Notes: generated from the sequence alone by a model not told the origin. Shown: positions 44,314 through 53,750, numbered from the stretch's first letter. The stretch: DNA of 64,000 bases from an uncultured Acidobacteriaceae bacterium (GCA_903842065.1 CAIMKZ010000100.1:1-64000); one strand, 5' to 3'. A program made the numbers and translations.

Positions 44314-45429
44314 TCACTCCGGCGAGATCGCGCGCAATAGTTCTTCCCATTGCTGAACTGGTTTGGCCGGCGAATACTCCTGAGATCGCTTGAGCGAGAG
44401 GGCCGCGTATCTGGCGTGCATCTCATCGTCTACCAGCAGCAATTCCATCGCATTTGCGAGCGCCTCGACATCTTCATGGCCGACGCTGATGCCGTACTTT
44501 CCTCCATCCAGAATCTCAGCCGGTCCCGATGCCGGCGATCCGATGACCGGAACACCCAGCGCCATGGCTTCGAGAAAGATCCTCCCGAAGCCGTCGACGC
44601 GCGCGGGCGCAACCAGTGCTCTGGCATCCTTCAGCCATGGAAATGGATTCGGCTCAAACCCGGGCATGATCAGAGAATCTTGCACGTTGAGCTCACGCGC
44701 AAGCTGTTCCAGTGAAATGCGGTCATCGCCATCGCCAAGAATGACAAGGCGATGATCGATTCCCCGCTTGCGTACCGCGGCGTGGGCGCGAAGCAGAAGG
44801 TCAAAGCCCTTTTGCTCATTCTTGAGGCGGCCGATGCCAATCATGTAGTGCGCCTGGCCCAACTCTCTCATTCCGGCGGGCCGGGCCTCGATGGACTGCG
44901 CTCTGGCTCTTTCCGGATCGACAGGGTTATAGATAGTGTGCAGCCGCGCTGGAGAAACTTGCGCCATGCGCGAAATGGAATCGGCTGCTCCCTGCGATGG
45001 AACTACGACCCCGGTGCAGCGCGGATACATCCAGCGGGCCATCCGGCTTGCCCAGCCGGGGAAGTTCCGGTAGTACTCGCTCAGTTCGGTACGAATCCAC
45101 CCGATGACGGGCTTTCTAAGCAACTTGGCTGCCATCCAGGCAACGTAGGTGGGCTTGCCTTCCATAGAACCCACAATGACATCGGCGCGCATCCCCAGCA
45201 CGATGGCCTTGAGCAGGATATACGGCATATGATTTCGAATGCGGGCCCCCGCCTCGCATCCATAACATACTTTGATATTTTGAATTCGGTTGAGATGAAC
45301 GCCGGATCGCTGCAACAGAAAGAGGCTCGGTTCGATCCGTCTGCGGTCGAGCCGGCCGAGTAATTCGAGCAGAGACAACTCCGCTCCTCCCCCGCCCAGG
45401 TCCGTCATGATGAACAGTACACGGATCAT
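44314..45429 (-). CDS. Glycosyltransferase family 4
   Basis: 371-aa GT-B enzyme. N-terminal fold VLFIMTDLGGGGAELSLLELL with the glycine loop; C-terminal donor-site segment GIGRLKNEQKGFDLLLRAH, LVILGDGDDRISLEQL, and the EX7E motif in FGRIFLEAMALGVPVIGSP with GPAEILDGGKYG. It should add a sugar to a growing lipid-linked glycan or exopolysaccharide at the inner membrane. Start at 45429 has GAGG upstream. It lies 36 bp after the GT2 gene in the same direction. Donor and acceptor sugars cannot be told. Confidence 0.9.
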   Translation of the reverse strand: MIRVLFIMTDLGGGGAELSLLELLGRLDRRRIEPSLFLLQRSGVHLNRIQNIKVCYGCEAGARIRNHMPYILLKAIVLGMRADVIVGSMEGKPTYVAWMAAKLLRKPVIGWIRTELSEYYRNFPGWASRMARWMYPRCTGVVVPSQGAADSISRMAQVSPARLHTIYNPVDPERARAQSIEARPAGMRELGQAHYMIGIGRLKNEQKGFDLLLRAHAAVRKRGIDHRLVILGDGDDRISLEQLARELNVQDSLIMPGFEPNPFPWLKDARALVAPARVDGFGRIFLEAMALGVPVIGSPASGPAEILDGGKYGISVGHEDVEALANAMELLLVDDEMHARYAALSLKRSQEYSPAKPVQQWEELLRAISPE

Positions 45430-45465
45430 TGGAGCCTCGTCCCGCACCAATAACTGCGCTTGCAA

Positions 45466-46410
45466 TCAGCGCCCGAGGTCAGTGCCCGCGCGGCTCCGCA
45501 ACTCCACCTGCGCAGTCCGCGGGACCAGGGATGCCCGCGGCTCTCTCCATTCGCAAGACGAATAGGAGAGCCACCCGTTAGCCAGTCCCAGAAACGCCCG
45601 GCAATAGTAGCGGGTTCTTCTCAGATTCCCGCGAAGCGCGAAGAAGCACATTCCGCCGATCGACCTGACCAGCTTGTTCAGTGCGAAGCTTTTCGGGAAT
45701 TCGTATTTTCTCAAAATATAGCCGAAGGCCTTGCGGTTGCCGAATACGCGGCTCATCTCCAAATCGTCCGACTGCTGCCACGTCTTGTGAAAGACGACGA
45801 CGTTCGGAGTGTAATAGATGAAGAAGCCCAGCAGCAGTGCGCGAATCAGATACTCTGCTTCCTCGGCCGAAGTCATTCCGGATTGCGCTCCTCGCCCAAG
45901 GTCGGTATCGAATTTTCCGACTCTCTCCACAACGGACCGGCGAAAAAAGAGGGTGACACTCGTAGACCGATTCCACAAGTTGTCGAGGGTGACCATTCCG
46001 CTTGACCGGTGAAACACCTGGAACCCCTCAGTATCCGCTGGGTCCACAAGCTTCCCGGTGATCCCGTCCCAATCCGGATGCGCCATCATCCGTTTAGAAA
46101 CAGACTCCAGCAGGTCCACTGGATACCAGCAGTCATCGTCTGGAAAGGCCACGAACTCTCCCCGAATATGATCGAGTGCGGCATTCCTGGCGAGCGACAA
46201 GCCGGGTTCATTAGTCAAATGCCGGATGGGGAAGTAGGCTTGAAAGGGAGCAAGCAACTCATCCAGATAGCCGGGGGGATTTTGATCGACGACGATAATC
46301 TCGAAGCTCTGACACGTCTGGCGTTTGAGTGTCTCTAGAAGGCGCAGAAGCTGTGCGGTTCGTCCGATGGTCGCGATAATAAGAGAAAATCTGGGCTGTG
46401 TGTCAGTCAC
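45466..46410 (-). CDS. Glycosyltransferase family 2
   Basis: 314-aa GT-A enzyme. N-terminal SLIIATIGRTAQLLRLLETL, EIIVVDQNPPG, GLSLARNAALDHIRGEFVAF and the metal-binding FPDDDCWYP motif. The C-terminal third has a hydrophobic stretch (IRALLLGFFIYYTPNVVVF) but no clear membrane anchor. It transfers a nucleotide-activated sugar, likely in the same polysaccharide pathway as the GT4 enzyme downstream. Codon use is like its neighbours. Precise linkage unknown. Confidence 0.9.
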   Translation of the reverse strand: MTDTQPRFSLIIATIGRTAQLLRLLETLKRQTCQSFEIIVVDQNPPGYLDELLAPFQAYFPIRHLTNEPGLSLARNAALDHIRGEFVAFPDDDCWYPVDLLESVSKRMMAHPDWDGITGKLVDPADTEGFQVFHRSSGMVTLDNLWNRSTSVTLFFRRSVVERVGKFDTDLGRGAQSGMTSAEEAEYLIRALLLGFFIYYTPNVVVFHKTWQQSDDLEMSRVFGNRKAFGYILRKYEFPKSFALNKLVRSIGGMCFFALRGNLRRTRYYCRAFLGLANGWLSYSSCEWREPRASLVPRTAQVELRSRAGTDLGR

Positions 46411-46572
46411 CTGATCCTCGATAGATCTTGCAGCACGGTGATGTATGCTGTGAGACGAAAAATTCTACCCGGACCGTTGACGCCATCACGTTGCACCGCT
46501 CTAAGAGCATTATTTCAGACGGCGGTCCCAGCGCAGGCGGGTTGTGGCGCCGGCGCTGGGACCGTGAGTCAG

Positions 46573-47502
46573 TTACTGTGCCGTGATGGTGGAGGTCGGA
46601 GCGCCCGCTCCGGGGTTGTGGTTGTTGCCGAACGATTGGATAGAGCCCATGGTGCTGGTTTGAAATCCAGCCGTATTGGAGAATAGTGAAACATTCGATG
46701 CACGAATGGTTGACGCGGCGGTACCGCCGCCGGCCAGAATTCCCGCGCCCAGGTTGTTGGCTGCAACGGAATCCGCAATGCTCATTGTGGCGCTGTACGT
46801 ATTAGCAAGCACCTCGAACCCGGCGCCGGTATTGCCGTTTGCGTCGCTCGTCCGAACCGCGACGCGACTGGTGTCGCCGGCAAAGACGCCGATCGCATTG
46901 CCGGAGAAGTGCGACTCGGAGATATTCACACGCACTTCGCCGCTTACCCCGCTCGCCGTGCCAACAATGTTGATGCCGTTGCCTGCGTTGTTCTGGCTGG
47001 TGGTGTCTTCAACAAAGATCTGCGCTCCGGTGCCAAGGTTGATGTTGATGCCGTCGTTGCCAAAGCTCAGAATGGCGCAATGCTGAATGTATACCGCGCT
47101 CGCCGCAACCACGTTGATGCCATAGGTGCCGGGGTTTGAGGAGTTGCCTATTCCCTGAATCGAGAGGTTGCGCAGAATGACAACGCTTCCCGGGGCGTTA
47201 ATGGTGATACCCGGTGTGCCCGAAACAAGAATTGACCCAAGCTGCCCACCACCGCCATCAAGCGTAATGGACTTTGTGATGGTGACGGCGCCGAAACCGC
47301 CGGTATCCAGATTGTCGATTTCTCCGCCAACCGCGGTCTTTGAAATAGCGCCGGGAAATGTTTTGCAAGGCGCGGTTCTGCTGCAGGGATTGGCGTCATC
47401 GCCAACGCCTGACACCCAGGTCCGCGTAGCTTGCCCATGAGCAGCCAGGCCGATGGAGAGCATGGCAAATGCAGCGACGAGTGTAGAACGCAAGGTCTTC
47501 AT
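46573..47502 (-). CDS. Exported right-handed beta-helix protein
   Basis: 309 aa with a signal peptide (STLVAAFAMLSIGLAAHGQ). The N-terminal motif TWVSGVGDDANPCSRTAPCKTFPGAI is a recurring cap of bacterial pectate-lyase-like beta-helix proteins. The rest consists of short repeats rich in G-I-N/V-A strands (GININLGTGAQIFVEDTTS, GNGINIVGTASGVSGEVRVNIS, ASNVSLFSNTAGFQT). No lyase catalytic residues are evident. It may bind or display polysaccharide at the cell surface, in keeping with the glycan genes on both sides. Secreted or periplasmic. Confidence 0.85.
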   Translation of the reverse strand: MKTLRSTLVAAFAMLSIGLAAHGQATRTWVSGVGDDANPCSRTAPCKTFPGAISKTAVGGEIDNLDTGGFGAVTITKSITLDGGGGQLGSILVSGTPGITINAPGSVVILRNLSIQGIGNSSNPGTYGINVVAASAVYIQHCAILSFGNDGININLGTGAQIFVEDTTSQNNAGNGINIVGTASGVSGEVRVNISESHFSGNAIGVFAGDTSRVAVRTSDANGNTGAGFEVLANTYSATMSIADSVAANNLGAGILAGGGTAASTIRASNVSLFSNTAGFQTSTMGSIQSFGNNHNPGAGAPTSTITAQ

Positions 47503-47701
47503 GAATCCCTTTCTGAGGAAAGTTGAGGAAAGTTATCGAGCGTGGTTGACGGGGAAGGTCGTGACTATGCTCGCAGCAGCGATGGTATAGTCTAGCAAAC
47601 TAAGAAGATAATTGTAATGGATATTTTTACTCCAAAATAAACCGCGCTATCCAGGGCTTGCTTGCGACCCCGCGGCAGGGCGCATAGAATGACTGAGAAT
47701 C

Positions 47702-48979
47702 GTGCCAACCTTTACGCAATCCCTAAGATCGTTGGTCTACAACACTGGTTGGCTGCTCAGGCCGTACCTGTGGATTCGGTTCCGGCGCAAACTGCGGAAA
47801 GCCGCGGCGGAGTGGTCCGACTTGCCCGCCACAGGATCGGAAAAGCCTCACCCCGCGATCTTCATCTTCAGCCGCTATGGCACGGAAACGGTCGGAAACC
47901 AGTTCATTCAACTTGGTTTACTGCGCGTTTGTTATCACACCTTTCCAGCCCGTGCCGTGTATCTGCTCAGCGCCTCGCCCCAGGTCACGGAAGCGGGCCT
48001 GGCGGGCATGAAGGCGATATTGAAGCGAACCTCGGGGGGGGTGCCGCTGGCGCAGTTTCTTGACGAAAAGGTCGCCATCCTGAACGAAGGCGCGATCCGC
48101 AATCTGGGTAGGGGAGACCTTCTCGTGCTCGGCGGCGGCCCGATCATGGATGATCCGCAACTCGCGCAGTGGCTGGCGTGGTTCCAGTGGGCGGAGCGCG
48201 CGGGGGCAAAAGTATTGATTGCCGGGTGCGGTCTTGGCCCGCTGCGCCGTCGCGACACGATATCCCTCGCCGAATCCCTGTTGGGAATTGCGAATGTCAC
48301 GGTTCTGCGCAACAAGCCGGATGCGAACTTTGTGCGCGCGGCGCGATCCGCGCCAATCCTGGCTCCCGATCCTGCCTTTCTATGCGCACCGCTGCTGCCG
48401 CGGCGGAATCCTTCCCAAAGGCACTTGCTCGCCGTCAATGCCCGCCAGATCGGATTCGACAGCAACCCGGCAAAGCGGATCTCCGTCGATGAGGTGGTGG
48501 CGCGTGTCGTGCGGCACGCTCTCTCTGTCGCGGAACACCTGCCGATCGATGGAGTTTTTCCCTTTTCTACTCAGGAGGGCGTGGAGTCGCCGGATTCCGT
48601 AGTTGCCGCGCGCGTTGCAGAGAAGATCGCGGAGAGCTTGCGAATCCAGTTGCTGCCTCTTCCTGAAACCTCCTTTCCCGGACTCGTCGATGCTTTGTCA
48701 CAGGCGGAGTATGTGCTTTCGACACGCATGCACGGACTCATTCTCGGCATGTTGCTCGGCTGCCGCTCGGCGGGATTGGATTACATCGCCGACAACGGTA
48801 AGTGCGCGGATTTTTATCGCGACTGGCTGCACCGGCCGGCATCGCCGTCTCTCTACGTTCCGAACAGCCTCCAACTGGATCACTTTGTCTCGCTGCCGGA
48901 TCTGGATGGATACGACGCTTCCAGTGACGCGATCCTGAACACTTACGCGGCCGCAATGCGCCAGGCGCTCTCACAATGA
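47702..48979 (+). CDS. Polysaccharide pyruvyl transferase-family protein
   Basis: 425 aa. Resembles PssM/CsaB pyruvyl transferases: RYGTETVGNQFIQLGLLR, DLLVLGGGPIMDDPQLAQWL, KVLIAGCGLGPLRRRDTI, APDPAFLCAP and the C-terminal STRMHGLILGMLLGCRSAGLDY, where the S-x-R-x-H motif is characteristic. It would add ketal pyruvate to a sugar of an exopolysaccharide or cell-wall polymer. The start is a GTG at 47702 with a weak TGAG site. The stop overlaps the start of the flippase gene (ATGA), so the two are coupled. Confidence 0.87.
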   Translation: MPTFTQSLRSLVYNTGWLLRPYLWIRFRRKLRKAAAEWSDLPATGSEKPHPAIFIFSRYGTETVGNQFIQLGLLRVCYHTFPARAVYLLSASPQVTEAGLAGMKAILKRTSGGVPLAQFLDEKVAILNEGAIRNLGRGDLLVLGGGPIMDDPQLAQWLAWFQWAERAGAKVLIAGCGLGPLRRRDTISLAESLLGIANVTVLRNKPDANFVRAARSAPILAPDPAFLCAPLLPRRNPSQRHLLAVNARQIGFDSNPAKRISVDEVVARVVRHALSVAEHLPIDGVFPFSTQEGVESPDSVVAARVAEKIAESLRIQLLPLPETSFPGLVDALSQAEYVLSTRMHGLILGMLLGCRSAGLDYIADNGKCADFYRDWLHRPASPSLYVPNSLQLDHFVSLPDLDGYDASSDAILNTYAAAMRQALSQ

Positions 48980-50475
48980 CCAACGCAGCGGATTTGCCGA
49001 AGCCCTCCACCGGCGTACGCGGAATTCGCGGCCGCCTCATGCGGGGTTCGAGCGTTTATCTGCTGTCGAGTTCCCTGCTGCGGCTGCTTGGCTTTGCCGT
49101 GCTCACCATCTACGCACGGTTTTTGACGCCGCGCGATTTCGGCATTGTGAGCATTGCAGAGAGCGCCAGCCTGGCGATCGGGGTTGTTGCCGGCCTCGGT
49201 CTGGAGAGCGGATGCAGGCGGCTCTACTTTCACTATGTTAAAGATCCGAACGCGTTGCGCGGTTATTTAGGTACGGTGACTAGTCTGGCCGCGGCAGCAG
49301 GCGCAGTCTGTCTCGCACTCGCCTATCTTGTGGGACCATGGCTGACGCCGCGCTTTCTGCCCAATTCGCCCTTTCCCTTCTTCCCCTATTTCGCATTGCC
49401 CATCTTCACCGCGATTGCCTCGCAGGTACTCTCATGCGGCCTGGTGGTCTTTCAATGTCAGGAGCGGCACTTTGCCTATAGCGGCTTCGTCGCTTTGCAG
49501 TCGCTCTCGACCACTGTGTTAACGCTGGTTCTGGTTGTGTGGACCCATCACGGCGCGGCGGGCCTGCTGCTGGCGCGCGCGCTGGGAACCGCTTTGACGC
49601 TGCTTGCCGCCGCCCGTGTATTTCCAATCTTCAGGGCGCGAATTCATTGGGCGTACGTCAATGAAACGCTCTCCATATCCATCCCTCTGGCCTTCCACTC
49701 GCTGATGGCTGCCGGATTGATCGTGATCGATCGCTTCATTCTTCAGCACTATCGTCCGTTGAGCGAGGTGGGGCTTTATTCGCTGGCGTACAGCTTTGGA
49801 ATGACATTGATGACGCTCTTCAGCGCCTCTGTCTACCGGGGCTGGGCTCCGCTCTTCTACTCCCTGCTCCAGAAGGGCGGGGAGAGCCGCAGAACGGCCG
49901 GCAAAGTGAGCGGCGACCTGCTGCTGCTCATGTCGGTTCTCGCGTGTATCGGCTGCCTGCTGGCGCCATACTGTGTGCACTGGCTGTTCGATCGCCGCTA
50001 TTGGCCGGCGGCAGATATCGCCGGCGTCCTCATCTGCGCGTACCTGTTCCACTCCGCGTTTGCCTTGTTCCAGCTTCCCTTGATTCAGGCGCGGCGCAGC
50101 ATGCTGGTCCCCTTGGTCAGCTCCGTCGCGCTGGCTACAAATATAGTGTTGAATCTAGCCTGGATTCCGCAGTTCGGCATCGCCGGAGCAGCCTATGCCA
50201 CGCTGGCAGCCTACGCAGTCGAAGCAGGGCTGGCCGCGGTTGTTGCGCAGCGTGTGAACCGGCTTCCCTTTGGTGCTCTGCGGATGTGCCTGGCTTTGGC
50301 GGTTGGCGTAATCGGACTTGCCGGCTCGCGGTTAGATCTCTCTGCAATGGCAATTTCCGTAACTTTGGGCTTCCTATTGGTCGCCTCCGCTGCGCTCTCC
50401 TACAGGGCGTATCGCGAGCGCAGGTTGGCGGGTGGCCCAACAACAGAAACGCGGCCCGAAAGCCGCGTCGTCTAA
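48976..50475 (+). CDS. Polysaccharide flippase (Wzx/MATE-like)
   Basis: 499 aa with about 12-14 membrane helices and few long loops; begins GSSVYLLSSSLLRLLGFAVLTIYARFL, which is typical of O-antigen/lipid-linked oligosaccharide translocases. GLYSLAYSFGMTLMTLF and the IPQFGIAGAAYATLAAYAVE segment are family features. It should move undecaprenyl-linked glycans across the inner membrane. Translationally coupled to the pyruvyl transferase. No Wzy polymerase is seen in the window, so the cluster is partial or scattered. Confidence 0.9.
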   Translation: MTNAADLPKPSTGVRGIRGRLMRGSSVYLLSSSLLRLLGFAVLTIYARFLTPRDFGIVSIAESASLAIGVVAGLGLESGCRRLYFHYVKDPNALRGYLGTVTSLAAAAGAVCLALAYLVGPWLTPRFLPNSPFPFFPYFALPIFTAIASQVLSCGLVVFQCQERHFAYSGFVALQSLSTTVLTLVLVVWTHHGAAGLLLARALGTALTLLAAARVFPIFRARIHWAYVNETLSISIPLAFHSLMAAGLIVIDRFILQHYRPLSEVGLYSLAYSFGMTLMTLFSASVYRGWAPLFYSLLQKGGESRRTAGKVSGDLLLLMSVLACIGCLLAPYCVHWLFDRRYWPAADIAGVLICAYLFHSAFALFQLPLIQARRSMLVPLVSSVALATNIVLNLAWIPQFGIAGAAYATLAAYAVEAGLAAVVAQRVNRLPFGALRMCLALAVGVIGLAGSRLDLSAMAISVTLGFLLVASAALSYRAYRERRLAGGPTTETRPESRVV

Positions 50476-50483
50476 TCAATCTG

Positions 50484-50554
50484 AATGGTCGGGACGGGCA
50501 GATTCGAACTGCCGATTGCTCGACGCCGCTGCGCTTTGTCGAGCGCCCCTCGCA
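50484..50554 (-). pseudogene. Truncated copy of tRNA-Pro 3' end with hairpin insertion
   Basis: Positions 50484-50515 are identical over 32 bp to the 3' end of the intact tRNA-Pro (50660-50691): acceptor strand, T-arm and CCA. A 30-nt segment (50516-50545) with stem GCTCGAC/GTCGAGC follows, and then CCCCTCGCA (50546-50554) resumes the tRNA sequence. The 5' half is missing. A perfect hairpin ATGCATTTGC-TCTC-GCAAATGCAT lies just beyond (50565-50588). Confidence 0.8.
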
Positions 50555-50661
50555 GTCAAATAAAATGCATTTGCTCTCGCAAATGCATAGTTGGGGTGCT
50601 TCGTGGGTCGGCAGTTGGATGCTGCTTTGCCACAAAAGCTGAATAGACTAATCAAATTAAA

Positions 50662-50738
50662 TGGTCGGGACGGGCAGATTCGAACTGCCGACCCCTCGCA
50701 CCCCAAGCGAGTGCTCTACCAGGCTGAGCCACGTCCCG
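50662..50738 (-). tRNA. tRNA-Pro (GGG)
   Basis: Complete cloverleaf on the minus strand: acceptor CGGGACG/CGTCCCG, D-stem GCTC/GAGC, anticodon loop TTGGGGT (anticodon GGG), T-arm GGCAG-TTCGAAT-CTGCC, encoded ACCA. Its 3' end is duplicated 176 bp away. Confidence 0.96.
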
Positions 50739-50846
50739 ACACATGTGAAGCCGGTCCATTACGGACCAGCTTCGGGGTTCCGTACTAGTTTACACCGGAA
50801 GGGCCTTACGGGCCGAACCGCGTTGCTTTCATTGAACTGCCCCGGC

Positions 50847-51119
50847 CTACTGCGTGGGCGGAACGAAGTCCTTGGGGGCGGCGCCGCCGGTGCCGAAGAA
50901 GAAGTCTTCCATCTGCTCGACGAGGAACTTCTGGGCCTGCGGGGTCCAGGGCTGGAGGCGGAACTCGTTGAGCAGCATCTTCTGCCGATCGGCCCACTCG
51001 GCCCAGGCCGCCGCCGATACGCTCTCGTAGATCTTCTTGCCAAACTCGGAGTCGAAGGGCGGCTCGTCGAGGCCTTCCATCTCCTTCTTGTTGCGAACGC
51101 AAAATACCATGTGCGCCAT
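50847..51119 (-). CDS. yggX: YggX-family Fe-S/oxidative damage protection protein
   Basis: 90 aa, the usual length. MVFCVRNKKEMEGLDEPPF with the conserved Cys near the N-terminus, then SEFGKKIYESVSAAAWAEW and QKMLLNEFRL...KFLVEQMEDFFF all match YggX, a small cytoplasmic protein that protects FeS clusters from oxidative damage and may traffic iron. Start at 51119 (MAHMVFC) is the conserved one. Downstream of fabG and upstream of tRNA-Pro on the same strand; a family E palindrome (51178-51206) separates it from fabG. Confidence 0.95.
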   Translation of the reverse strand: MAHMVFCVRNKKEMEGLDEPPFDSEFGKKIYESVSAAAWAEWADRQKMLLNEFRLQPWTPQAQKFLVEQMEDFFFGTGGAAPKDFVPPTQ

Positions 51120-51177
51120 TGGATTTGCTCCTGAAGTCATTTTAGGTGGTTAGAGAAAGGTCTTGCCTGGCTGGATT

Positions 51178-51206
51178 CAGGGGCCTGAAGGCCCCTGAAT
51201 CTTCCG
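51178..51206. repeat. Family E palindrome
   Basis: CAGGGGCCTGAAGGCCCCTG followed by AATCTTCCG; same core as at 27728-27747. Confidence 0.75.
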
Positions 51207-51224
51207 TAGCACCCATGCGGGTGC

Positions 51225-51971
51225 TTAGTCCATGAACATGCCGCCGTTGACGTCGAGCGTGTGGCCGGTGATGTACGACGCGTCTTCCGAGGCGAGGAAC
51301 TTGACGGCGCGGGCCACGTCCTGCGCGGTGCCGCGGCGACCCAGCGGAATGGTGGCCAGCATGGACGTGTTCTGCTGCTCGGTGAGCACGGCGGTCATGG
51401 GCGTCTCAATGAAGCCGGGGGCGATGGCGTTCACCGTGATTCCGCGCGAAGCCACTTCGCGAGCAAGCGACTTGGTGAAGCCGAGCAAGCCAGCCTTCGA
51501 TGCCGAGTAGTTGACCTGGCCAGCCTGTCCGGCGCGGCCTACGACGCTGGCGATGTTGACGATGCGGCCCCAGCGGTTCTTCAGCATGGCCGGCAGCAGC
51601 GCCTGGGTGATGAGGAACGAGCCGGTGAGGTTGATGCCGATGACCAGATCCCAGTCGGCCTTCTTCATGCGCAGCACGAGGTTGTCGCGGGTGATGCCGG
51701 CGTTGTTGACCAGGATTTCTACCTTGCCGTAGTGGGCGAGCACGGCCTTTGCGCCGGCTTCGATCGACTCTTCGCTCGACACGTTGATGACGAACGGCGC
51801 GGCAGTAACGCCTGCGGCGGTAAACTCGGCGGTGGTTTCGAGCAGCTTGGCCTCGTTTACGTCGGCCAGCGCCAGCACGGCACCCGCGTCGGCCAGTTCC
51901 TGCGCGATGGCGCGTCCAATACCCTGCGCCGCTCCGGTGACAAGCGCAATACGACCCTTGATATCTGCCAT
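51225..51971 (-). CDS. fabG: 3-oxoacyl-ACP reductase FabG
   Basis: 248-aa short-chain dehydrogenase reducing 3-oxoacyl-ACP with NADPH in fatty-acid synthesis. Cofactor site ALVTGAAQGIGRAIAQEL, NNAG at VNNAGITRDN, catalytic Ser in NIASVVGRAGQ, and Y-x3-K in NYSASKAG. ITRDNLVLRM and PGFIETPMTAVL are typical of true FabG rather than general SDRs. Start at 51971 with AAGGAGA upstream. Other fab genes are not adjacent, so an additional FabG-like reductase of another pathway cannot be excluded. Confidence 0.93.
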   Translation of the reverse strand: MADIKGRIALVTGAAQGIGRAIAQELADAGAVLALADVNEAKLLETTAEFTAAGVTAAPFVINVSSEESIEAGAKAVLAHYGKVEILVNNAGITRDNLVLRMKKADWDLVIGINLTGSFLITQALLPAMLKNRWGRIVNIASVVGRAGQAGQVNYSASKAGLLGFTKSLAREVASRGITVNAIAPGFIETPMTAVLTEQQNTSMLATIPLGRRGTAQDVARAVKFLASEDASYITGHTLDVNGGMFMD

Positions 51972-52121
51972 GATTCTCCTTGTTACTTCTGGATATTCCT
52001 TAACAATCCTGACGCGCAGGCTCAAAAGGGGTTGCGCTGCGCCAACTGCAATTATAAATGCGTGCAAACACGGGTTCGAGGCCTCAGCCGTGGAGGCGGA
52101 ATCCGTTGCGGTGCCTGCTCC

Positions 52122-53750
52122 TCAGCCCAGCGCTACCGGAGATTTGCCGGTGACCGCGGTCTCGGCTGCGATGCGGCCAAAGATGATCATCTCGCAGAGA
52201 TTGCCGCCGCCCGCCGGATAGAGAAACCCATAGACGGAGCCCAGTTCGCCGACACAAAAGAGATGCGGGATCGGCTCGTTGAAGGCATTGAGAACCTGCC
52301 CCGCCGCGTTTTTCTTCGGCCCACCTTGGGTGTTGGGGCCGCCCGGATACATCTTAAGGGCGTAGAAGGGGCCCTTCCGCACGGGGATCATTGTGGCCGG
52401 ATCGCGGTTGAAGTCGGCATCCTTCTTCTGCGCGCAGAACTGGTTGTAGCTCTCAATGGTCGCCTTGAGGACTTCGGGCTTCATGCGGCTGCCGTTTTCC
52501 TTATCGGCGGCGATCGCTCTGGCCAGTTCTTCAATGGTTTCGCCCTTGATCAGAAATCCGCTGGCGATCTCTTCGGCGGAGTCCTTGCTCCACGTGTAGT
52601 AGCGCTGCCGGGTCTTGCCGTCGGCGAGGATGCCTTTGTATGCGCCGGTTGCGGGCGGGCCGAGCTTCAGGGCCGTATCGTCGAAGACCGAATAGCAGGG
52701 CAGGGCCGGGTACTCGGAGTTCTCGGTGTCGAACTTGCACACCTCAAGCCATGCGCTGTGCGCCGCCCAGGGGAGTTCGCGGAAGAAACGCTTGCCGTAC
52801 TTATCCACCAGAATGAACCCGTTGGGAGTGCCGCTCTGGAAGGCGGGTTTGTGTCCGGGCTTGTAGGGGATGACGCGGCCGGAGATGGTATTGAGATGCC
52901 ACAGGGCCGCGCCAACCCGGGCGGCCATGCGAACGCCGTCGCCGGTGTTGCCGGGATTGCCGTAAAAGTAGGAGGGATAGCCGCGCAGGGTATTTGCCTT
53001 GAACTCTTCATCCCACTCGTAGCCGCCACAGGTAAGCACAACGGCTTTTCGACCCCTGATGCGCAGGGCTTTGCCCGCGCTGGTGGCGACGACGCCGATA
53101 ACCGCGCCGCTCGCGTCCGTAACAAGTTCCTTGCCGGGCGTGTCGTAGAGGACGCGGATCTTGCTGCTCCGTTTGGTCACATTGCTGTCGAGTACCTGGA
53201 AGAAGGCCGGGCCGCCGCCGTAATATTGCCTGACGCGGACGCCGTCCCAACCGGGCAACTGAGGAAACTCACCTTTGCCGTAGAACAGTTTCTCCGGGGT
53301 CAGTGTGCCGCCCATCTTTTCGACCCACTCCACATTAGAGACGCCGTATTTGCCCCATGCATCGCACACCTCTCGCGGCGTTGCGCCCCAGGATAGAGCG
53401 AAGAGATGATCGGAGGCTTTCTGGGCATCGGTGGGGCAGACGATGACGCCGCCCGCCGAGCGCGTGTTCGGCGTGTGGTGGATCTCGGTCTCGGTGTCGG
53501 CTGGATGCTTCTCAATAATGATGACGCTGGCGCCAAGATCGGCGGCCGTGATGGCGGTGATGGCGCCCGCGCCACCGTAGCCGACGCAGACGATGTCGGC
53601 CTCGATATCCCACTTGCCCGCAACGGCAGCCAACGCCGGCTGACTCTCACTCAGCAAGCCGCCGGCGGCCAGACTTGCGCCACCCAGAGCAACGCCCTTC
53701 AACACCCGCCTGCGGCTTACGGTAGCCTCATCTTTCGGTTGCGATGTCAT
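52122..53750 (-). CDS. Tat-exported FAD-dependent oxidoreductase (fumarate-reductase flavoprotein fold)
   Basis: 542 aa. A twin-arginine signal (SRRRVLKGVALGGASLAAG) precedes an FAD-binding motif VCVGYGGAGAITAITAADLG. Other marks of the FrdA/3-ketosteroid-dehydrogenase superfamily are TRSAGGVIVCP, RKAVVLTCGGYEW, GNTGDGVRMAARVGAALWH and the C-terminal ELGSVYGFLYPAGGGNLCEM with the FAD-contact loop. It would reduce a carboxylate or ketone-like substrate in the periplasm, but lacks a cytochrome or FMN domain, so its electron partner is unclear. Start at 53750. Monocistronic; flanked by fabG and a family A repeat. Confidence 0.88.
   Translation of the reverse strand: MTSQPKDEATVSRRRVLKGVALGGASLAAGGLLSESQPALAAVAGKWDIEADIVCVGYGGAGAITAITAADLGASVIIIEKHPADTETEIHHTPNTRSAGGVIVCPTDAQKASDHLFALSWGATPREVCDAWGKYGVSNVEWVEKMGGTLTPEKLFYGKGEFPQLPGWDGVRVRQYYGGGPAFFQVLDSNVTKRSSKIRVLYDTPGKELVTDASGAVIGVVATSAGKALRIRGRKAVVLTCGGYEWDEEFKANTLRGYPSYFYGNPGNTGDGVRMAARVGAALWHLNTISGRVIPYKPGHKPAFQSGTPNGFILVDKYGKRFFRELPWAAHSAWLEVCKFDTENSEYPALPCYSVFDDTALKLGPPATGAYKGILADGKTRQRYYTWSKDSAEEIASGFLIKGETIEELARAIAADKENGSRMKPEVLKATIESYNQFCAQKKDADFNRDPATMIPVRKGPFYALKMYPGGPNTQGGPKKNAAGQVLNAFNEPIPHLFCVGELGSVYGFLYPAGGGNLCEMIIFGRIAAETAVTGKSPVALG

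Noticed and set aside
44314..50475. Complete Wzx/Wzy exopolysaccharide operon
   Set aside because: No polymerase, chain-length regulator or priming transferase is visible, and genes lie on both strands.
51261..53396. Very long plus-strand frame opposite fabG and the flavoprotein gene
   Set aside because: Antisense shadow crossing two well-supported genes on the other strand.
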